Shown here piece by piece: positions 6,695-11,323 of a stretch of DNA of 11,323 nucleotides. The notes below the pieces were generated by a model, which was given only the letters and a program-made list of their open reading frames with translations, searched no databases and was not told the DNA's origin. Both the position numbers and the translations under genes were made by a program. The stretch comes from an uncultured Acidobacteriota bacterium (GTDB taxonomy: Bacteria; Acidobacteriota; Blastocatellia; Pyrinomonadales; Pyrinomonadaceae): assembly GCA_902826385.1 (NCBI GenBank), contig CADEEU010000061.1, forward strand, positions 1,720-13,042. The letters are read 5' to 3'. Every line of letters begins with the position of its first letter. Positions within the stretch are counted from its first letter, which is position 1.

Positions 6695-8146
6695 ATGCTT
6701 GAGGTCACGCTGACATACCCGACGCCGGAAGGCTCCCGCGAGGTCCGCATCGACGGCGAGCGGACCTCATTCGGACGCGGAAGCGAAGCCGATTACCGCT
6801 TTTCGGACGACGGATTATCTCGCCTCCACGCAACTATCTATAGAGACGGCGACCGGGTTTGGATTGTTGACGAAAGTTCGTCGAACGGCACTTTTGTAAA
6901 CGGTCAACGGACCGCCGCGGCGGGTACGCCGCTCAGAAATGGCGACACGATAAGGATCGGCCATCAGACAGATCTTAATGTTCGCGTGGCCGAAAAATAC
7001 GCGCCTGTTGCGGCAGAGGAACCTTCGGTTTACGCCGCGTCTGCTGCCCAACCCTTTCAAACCGTTCCCGCCTCGCCATCCGGAATCAGCTTTCTGCCCG
7101 TTATACTTATCGCCGGAGCGATAATGGTTGTCAGCCTCTCGGCGGTTTTTATCGGATACACCGTACTTGGAAGCGGCAAAACGGAAGTCGTCCAGAACAC
7201 GGACGACTACGACGAGCCGATCGACGACGAGCCGGCAAAAACTCCAAAACCCGGCCCATCGCGAAGTTCGTTTAACTCCGAACCCTCACCGACACCGGGC
7301 AGCACAATGACGCCCATAATCGATCCTCCGACCGTAAATGAGGCTCCCGCTGCCGATATTCTTAAGGGCCGCAAATACCTGGAAGTTTCGGATGCCGAGA
7401 AGCGCCAGTATCTGAGTGAAAGGGCTTTAAAAACCGCCCAGATAATAGGCAACAACAGCAGCGGAGCCATTCCGCCCGCTGCTTTAGATAAAATAAAGGC
7501 GTTCGTCGACGCTTATGCAAAACGAATCAGCGTTAAACCCGCAGGCGGATGCAAGTTCGGCGACAACCTTCAGGCAACCTACGAACGCGCCAGCAAGAAC
7601 GCACCGTTCATCGTAAAGGCCTTTAACGAAAAAGGCATCGATATGCGAATCGGCCTGTACCTTGCAATGATCGAATCGGAACACTGCGTTTGTTTGCAAA
7701 GCCCGACCGGGCCGCTCGGGATGTTTCAGTTTACGTTTGCGACGGCAAAACTGCATTTCGAGCCGAACGACGGCGTGATAAAAGGGGCAAAACCGCCGAA
7801 CGGCGATGTGCGGTGTCAGCCGGAGCCCGCGGCGAGAGCAGCCGCGTCCTACATGAAAGCCCTGACCGGACGATACGGGACAGGACCGGCAAGCGTTCCG
7901 TTGGCGATCGGCAGCTACAACAGCGGCGAGGGCGGGTTAAGCTCAAATCTGGTGAAAGCACTCGAATCCAACTCCGGTTTACCCCGCGATTTTTGGAGCT
8001 TGATCGCCAATGGCGACAAGCTGTCTCAGCAGTTTCAATCCGAAAACTTCAAGTACGTGCCGAAATTTTTTGCGGCCGCGATCATTGGCGAAAACCCGCA
8101 GGATTTCGGGCTTAAGTTGCAGCCGCTATCGACGTATTCGAAATGA
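6695..8146 (+). CDS. FHA - membrane segment - lytic transglycosylase (paralogue B, apparently catalytic)
   Basis: The 483-residue protein starts with an FHA domain (about 1-100: FGRG 26-29, LSRLHATI 41-48, SSSNGTFVNG 61-70). One membrane segment follows at about 131-157, then an acidic Pro-rich linker (165-225; DDYDEPIDDEP at 170-180). The C-terminal domain (about 225-475) has the motifs of an SLT/MltD lytic transglycosylase, which cleaves the MurNAc-GlcNAc bond of peptidoglycan: LAMIESEH with catalytic candidate E327, GMFQF (342-346), AARAAASYMKAL (379-390), YNSGEGG (408-414) and the C-terminal YVPKFFAAAIIGENPQDFGL (454-473). Four cysteines (286, 331, 333, 374) suggest disulfides outside the cytoplasm. 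No Ig-like domain is present, unlike paralogue A. It follows A by 5 bases, so translation is probably coupled. FHA fused across the membrane to a cell-wall lytic domain implies control by cytoplasmic Thr phosphorylation. Confidence 0.88.
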   Translation: MLEVTLTYPTPEGSREVRIDGERTSFGRGSEADYRFSDDGLSRLHATIYRDGDRVWIVDESSSNGTFVNGQRTAAAGTPLRNGDTIRIGHQTDLNVRVAEKYAPVAAEEPSVYAASAAQPFQTVPASPSGISFLPVILIAGAIMVVSLSAVFIGYTVLGSGKTEVVQNTDDYDEPIDDEPAKTPKPGPSRSSFNSEPSPTPGSTMTPIIDPPTVNEAPAADILKGRKYLEVSDAEKRQYLSERALKTAQIIGNNSSGAIPPAALDKIKAFVDAYAKRISVKPAGGCKFGDNLQATYERASKNAPFIVKAFNEKGIDMRIGLYLAMIESEHCVCLQSPTGPLGMFQFTFATAKLHFEPNDGVIKGAKPPNGDVRCQPEPAARAAASYMKALTGRYGTGPASVPLAIGSYNSGEGGLSSNLVKALESNSGLPRDFWSLIANGDKLSQQFQSENFKYVPKFFAAAIIGENPQDFGLKLQPLSTYSK

Positions 8147-8173
8147 GTCGAGAGCTGTGATCTCTCGACTTTT
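8146..8173 (+). terminator. Hairpin with short T-run between paralogues B and C
   Basis: Immediately after the TGA stop of paralogue B, GTCGAGAG (8147-8154) pairs perfectly with CTCTCGAC (8162-8169) around a 7-base loop. A8146-T8170 extends the stem to 9 bp, and the run TTTT (8170-8173) follows. The shape is that of a weak intrinsic terminator or attenuator. It ends 7 bases before the ATG of paralogue C, so it could lower transcription of downstream genes or influence initiation at that start. It could also be an mRNA-stabilising hairpin. Confidence 0.5.
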
Positions 8174-8180
8174 CGACTCT

Positions 8181-9485
8181 ATGCTTTGGCTAAATTTCAA
8201 GGACGAAAACGGAGAAGAACAACGCATAGAGCTCGACCGTGATACTTTCACGGTCGGACGACACTCTGCCTGCGATTTAACCTATCCCGACAGCCGTCTT
8301 TCACGCGAGCATTTGCGCCTGGACAGGGATGACGGAAACTACTACGTCCTCGACCTCGGTTCGAGCAACGGCACGACGCTGAACGGAAAAGAAGCGGGCT
8401 CATCCATGCAGCTGAATGACGGCGACGTACTCGACCTTGGCGGCGGGCTCGATATAAGGATCGAGATAGAAAAACCGGAATCGACTGCTCCGTCACCTTC
8501 CGAACCCGAATTCGCCCAACCGTCGGTCCCCACGCCTCAGGCCGCCGCGGCCACTCCGGCTTTTAGCACGCCTCAACCGGCGAGCGACGGTATTCCCACG
8601 GCGTTTTTCATTCTGGCTCCACTGTTGGGGATCGTCGTACTGGGCATTATTATCGGCGCAGTCGTGTTGTTCGGCAGCGGCGAAAAGGAAGTAGTGAACG
8701 GCGATGACGACATCGGAAACTACTCGGTTGACGACGAGCCGGATAAACCAACCGACGACGAAGATACCAGGCCGACGCCGGCAAAAACTTCCTCGCCGCC
8801 CATAGGAAATCTGCCGGTAAATAGCGGGACCCCGGTTTCGTCGCCAGGACCGGGCGGTGGCATAGAACGCCTGCCGTCCGGCGGCGATTCAAGCGAAACC
8901 GCAAAGATCGAGCAAAACGGAGCTGCTTTTCTGCGCCAAATCGCTCAAAACGACCCGCGTGCCTTCCTTACCGGCGAACAAGCGACGAAAGTGAACGCCA
9001 AGGTCAAACAGCTCGGGAAATCATCGCTCGCAGACAATTTCAGCTCGGCGCGAAAGAACGCTTCGGCCATCAGGTCGCTTGCGGCGTCGAAAAATCTGAA
9101 GCCGCAGTTTTTGGCCGTCGCCGCAATTACTAAGCTCGGATCAAGCCGCGGCGACGTGCTGCAGGCGGCGCAAAGCATAGCCGACGTTTACGATAAGCTC
9201 GGAATCCAGATCGGCAATGAAAATTTCGACGATGCGCTTTTGATGGTCGCTGCTTATGATCAGGGAGTGGCCGGCGACACGATGAAAATGCGCAACATGC
9301 TGCAGGCGATAGCCGAAACTCCGGGCTCACCCGGAACGCGAGAGATCCGCTCTATCTGGTACCTGCAAAAAACCGGCAAGATAACCGCCGCGGAATACGA
9401 ACGGGCCCTTGGCTTTCTGGCGATTGGAACGATTGCGCAAAACCCGAAGGATTTTGGCGTCAATACCGAGGCGTTGAGGTTATAA
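8181..9485 (+). CDS. FHA - membrane segment - strongly degenerate SLT-like protein (paralogue C)
   Basis: The protein is taken to start at the ATG at 8181 (434 residues). The frame is open further upstream to 8010, but that part overlaps the end of paralogue B and has no FHA-like sequence, whereas the ATG at 8181 begins right at the first FHA strand. FHA motifs: VGRHS (25-29), LSREHLRL (40-47), LGSSNGTTLNG (59-69). A membrane segment spans about 138-165. The linker is acidic (DDDIGNYSVDDEPDKPTDDE, 175-194) and very like that of paralogue B, suggesting B and C are the closer pair. Residues about 240-434 keep the outline of the SLT-like domain: FLAVAAITKLGS (310-321) sits where the catalytic Glu would be, but no Glu is present. 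The Gly/Gln motif segment is missing, YNSGEGG reads YDQGVAG (359-365), and the ending FLAIGTIAQNPKDFGV (412-427) is kept. It is probably enzymatically inactive. Confidence 0.83.
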   Translation: MLWLNFKDENGEEQRIELDRDTFTVGRHSACDLTYPDSRLSREHLRLDRDDGNYYVLDLGSSNGTTLNGKEAGSSMQLNDGDVLDLGGGLDIRIEIEKPESTAPSPSEPEFAQPSVPTPQAAAATPAFSTPQPASDGIPTAFFILAPLLGIVVLGIIIGAVVLFGSGEKEVVNGDDDIGNYSVDDEPDKPTDDEDTRPTPAKTSSPPIGNLPVNSGTPVSSPGPGGGIERLPSGGDSSETAKIEQNGAAFLRQIAQNDPRAFLTGEQATKVNAKVKQLGKSSLADNFSSARKNASAIRSLAASKNLKPQFLAVAAITKLGSSRGDVLQAAQSIADVYDKLGIQIGNENFDDALLMVAAYDQGVAGDTMKMRNMLQAIAETPGSPGTREIRSIWYLQKTGKITAAEYERALGFLAIGTIAQNPKDFGVNTEALRL

Positions 9486-9488
9486 AAG

Positions 9489-10316
9489 ATGGTGTCTGAG
9501 AATGTTATGGAACCAGAAAAAATGTTGTCGGGGGACCTGAAGCTCGAAGCCGGGCGTGAGAAATTTGAAATAAATCTCACAATTCCCGCAGATCCCGTAA
9601 AACCGCAGCGGATTCTTCCTGTTCTTCAGAAATTCACAAACCAGGTGGTCGAGCGCGGCATTCAGCGATCGAACGAGGCCGGAAAGCCGATCTCATGCAA
9701 GGCAGCGTGCGGCGCATGCTGCCGTCAGCCGCTGCTGATCTCCGAGGCTGAGGTTTATAACCTTTCCGATGTGATCGAATCGATGCCGCCCGAGCGAAAA
9801 CAGACGATCAAGCAGCGTTTCAGGCAGGGCCACGACCATTTTGAACGGATAGACTGGTTCAACCGGTTCGACGAAATGTCGGAAATAGCCCGGACGACCG
9901 GAAGCGAGGAGTCTAAGCAGCAATTTATCAACCTGATCAGCGAATACATGGAACAGCAGATCGCCTGCCCGTTCCTCGAGGCCGAGTCCTGTTCGATCTA
10001 TGAAGACCGACCGTTGATTTGCCGCGAGTATCTTGTCACATCGCCCGCAGAGAACTGCGTCAGCCCAAAGCCTGAAACGATAGCTAAAATGCCGATCAGC
10101 GTAAAACCGTCGAAGGCGTTTTCAATGCTGGCAAAGACTGAGGATTCAAAAGATCCTTCATCGCTTCTTCTTATTCGCTTGATCGAGTTCGCCGAAGCGC
10201 ACACTGAAAAATTTGAGGAGAAAAGCGGCCCGGCATGGATGGAAGGTTTTTTTAATCTTATAACCAACCGGTCCGAACCTGCATCGACCGAAAAAGCGGC
10301 TGAGGCGCCGGGTTAG
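9489..10316 (+). CDS. YkgJ-like cysteine-cluster protein
   Basis: This 275-residue soluble protein has the C-x3-C-x2-CC arrangement of the YkgJ (CxxCxxCC) family: C70, C74, C77, C78 in SCKAACGACCRQP. A second cysteine group follows: C160 (ACPFLE), C168 (SCSIYEDRP), C178 (ICREY) and C190. The family is thought to bind Zn or an iron-sulfur cluster, but its biochemical role is not settled. No signal peptide or membrane segment is seen. The N-terminal 50 residues and the tail after about 250 look variable. The start at 9489 is 3 bases after the stop of paralogue C, with a GAGG (9476-9479) as a possible ribosome site. ATGs at 9507 and 9522 are alternatives. Tight packing with the FHA genes and closeness to tssK imply co-expression with the secretion block; what it would do there is unknown. 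Confidence 0.8.
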   Translation: MVSENVMEPEKMLSGDLKLEAGREKFEINLTIPADPVKPQRILPVLQKFTNQVVERGIQRSNEAGKPISCKAACGACCRQPLLISEAEVYNLSDVIESMPPERKQTIKQRFRQGHDHFERIDWFNRFDEMSEIARTTGSEESKQQFINLISEYMEQQIACPFLEAESCSIYEDRPLICREYLVTSPAENCVSPKPETIAKMPISVKPSKAFSMLAKTEDSKDPSSLLLIRLIEFAEAHTEKFEEKSGPAWMEGFFNLITNRSEPASTEKAAEAPG

Positions 10317-10393
10317 CCCAAAGTTCCCAAGTCCCGGTCCAATGTCTTATACAGAGTGACCCTGGACGCAAGACTTTGGACTTTATAGGGCTG

Positions 10394-10429
10394 TTTACTA
10401 TTTGAGGCACTTCGTTTTACTATCGTAGG
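10394..10429 (+). promoter_or_regulatory. Direct repeats TTTACTATnnnAGG upstream of tssK
   Basis: TTTACTAT followed by three variable bases and AGG occurs at 10394-10407 and again at 10416-10429, offset by 22 bases (about two helical turns), 16 bases before the tssK start. Spacing by whole helical turns is typical of sites bound by a dimeric or cooperative regulator. TTGGAC (10376-10381) upstream of TACTAT (10397-10402) could form a poor promoter with 15-base spacing. The 129-base gap shows nothing else clear, so tssK may have its own promoter here. Confidence 0.35.
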
Positions 10430-10445
10430 TCTAGCCCAATTTTTT

Positions 10446-11323
10446 ATGAGCAAATACCGCAAAATAGTTTGGAACGAAGGAATGCTGCTGACGCCGCATC
10501 ACTTCCAGCAGTTCGACAATTATCATGAAGAACTGCTTAATTCGCGGGTCCGGTCGATATTGCAGCACGAATACGGTGTTATCGATCTTCAGGTCAACAA
10601 CGAAGCGGTCGCAAACGGCAACTTTCAGGTAACCAACTGCCGCGCGGTGCTGCCCGACGGACTTGTGGTTAACGTTCCGGACGCCGAAGCCGTTCCGGAC
10701 ATGCGTCCGGTAGGCAATCATTTCGGTGTCGAAGCCGAACGCTTAGGTGTACACCTGGCAATTCCCGCCCGAAAAATGGGCGAGGCTAATTTCCAGGCCA
10801 GCGGTGGAATCTCTAACGGCAATCTCAGGTTTCTTCAGGAAGGGGCGATGGTCAAGGATGAGACCAGCGGCACAAACGAACAGCCGATCGCGTACGCTAA
10901 GAGTAACCTGCGGCTGATCTTCGATGACGAGCTGCGCGACGGGTTTACAGCGATGAAGATCGCCGAACTAGAGCGAACGCCTACAGGCCAGTTAAAGATC
11001 GTCGAAGAGTACATCCCGCCGATCCTGAATATTACGGCGTCGGCATGGCTGGTCAGCATGCTTAGGCAGTTAGTTGAAATTCTGATCACGAAAAGCGGCA
11101 GCTTGGCCGAACAGCGTCGCTCGAGCAACGCAACACTTGCCGATTTTACGACCTCCGAGGTTGCGGTTTTTTGGCTTTTGAACACGATCAACGCGTCGAT
11201 CCCGACGTTGACCCATTATTTTCACTCGCCAATGCTGCATCCTGAAAAGCTTTACATCGAGATGGCGACCCTCGTGGGCAAGCTGATGACCTTTTCGACC
11301 GAAAGCCACCCGAAGGACATAGT
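10446..11323 (+). CDS. tssK: Type VI secretion baseplate subunit TssK, N-terminal part
   Basis: The frame begins MSKYRKIVWNEGMLLTPHHF at 10446 and is still open at the right edge, giving about 292 residues. The block WNEGMLLTPHHFQQFDNYHE (9-28) is the hallmark start of TssK (W-x-EG-x-x-L-x-P-x-HFQQ-x-D). TssK is a cytoplasmic trimer that joins the T6SS baseplate (TssE, TssF, TssG, VgrG) to the TssJLM membrane complex. Full-length proteins are usually about 440-450 residues, so roughly a third is off the window. The rest of the visible part (for example NLRLIFDDELRDGFTAMKIA, 157-176) fits the beta-rich shell followed by the helical middle domain. No Shine-Dalgarno precedes the start, only a T-run (10440-10445). 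The gene is intact as far as seen. It is the main evidence that the upstream FHA genes belong to a T6SS locus. Confidence 0.93.
   Translation, partial: MSKYRKIVWNEGMLLTPHHFQQFDNYHEELLNSRVRSILQHEYGVIDLQVNNEAVANGNFQVTNCRAVLPDGLVVNVPDAEAVPDMRPVGNHFGVEAERLGVHLAIPARKMGEANFQASGGISNGNLRFLQEGAMVKDETSGTNEQPIAYAKSNLRLIFDDELRDGFTAMKIAELERTPTGQLKIVEEYIPPILNITASAWLVSMLRQLVEILITKSGSLAEQRRSSNATLADFTTSEVAVFWLLNTINASIPTLTHYFHSPMLHPEKLYIEMATLVGKLMTFSTESHPKDI

Noticed and set aside
8010..8180. Upstream extension of paralogue C to an ATG at 8010
   Set aside because: It would overlap paralogue B by 137 bases and add a basic, Ser/Arg-rich stretch unlike the N-termini of A and B; the FHA fold begins at 8181.
10314..10439. 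TAGCCCAA repeated at 10314 and 10432, flanking the gap before tssK
   Set aside because: An 8-base direct repeat with no insertion-element content or terminal inverted repeats between; probably chance.
1..11323. tRNA, rRNA, CRISPR array or insertion sequence
   Set aside because: No regularly spaced repeats, transposase motifs, terminal inverted repeats or recognisable structured RNA genes were seen; nearly all of the window is coding.

Overview
The window looks like chromosomal DNA of an environmental Gram-negative bacterium. Base composition is moderate and roughly balanced. The codon use, the secreted-protein style of the leftmost gene and the mix of FHA-domain and type VI secretion genes remind me of Acidobacteriota (Blastocatellia/Pyrinomonadaceae). 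That assignment is inference from protein style; no rRNA or other taxonomic marker is present.

Layout. Bases 1-761 (minus strand) hold the 5' part of a secreted protein of unknown function, cut by the window edge. A 197-base divergent intergenic region separates it from a run of eight plus-strand genes. The first two look like housekeeping or accessory metabolism. One (959-2881) is a NapH/CcoG/NosR-like membrane iron-sulfur protein fused to a C-terminal TPR domain. The other (2983-4350) is a PLP-dependent cystathionine beta-synthase-type enzyme with a C-terminal CBS-domain pair.

The remainder (4466 to the end) reads as one functional block. It holds a tail-anchored, Pro/Thr/acidic-rich protein (4466-4996) and three tandem paralogues, each built as N-terminal FHA domain, single membrane segment, and extracytoplasmic region ending in a lytic-transglycosylase (SLT/MltD-like) fold (5160-6689, 6695-8146, 8181-9485). 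These are followed by a cysteine-cluster (YkgJ-like) protein (9489-10316) and the start of the T6SS baseplate gene tssK (10446 to the edge). The FHA genes and the cysteine-cluster gene are packed with gaps of 3-34 bases, so they are probably co-transcribed.

Most notable result: only the middle FHA-SLT paralogue keeps a recognisable catalytic Glu (E327) and the Q-F and YNSGEGG motifs. The first has Arg at the Glu position and the third has lost most of the active-site segment, yet all three keep the same C-terminal signature (FxA..I..NP..FG). This suggests one peptidoglycan-cleaving enzyme accompanied by two pseudo-enzymes. All three would be controlled from the cytoplasm by phosphothreonine recognition and are placed next to a type VI secretion gene. 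My working model, which is inference, is a phospho-regulated module that opens or senses the cell wall for T6SS assembly. Few genes have a convincing Shine-Dalgarno sequence.
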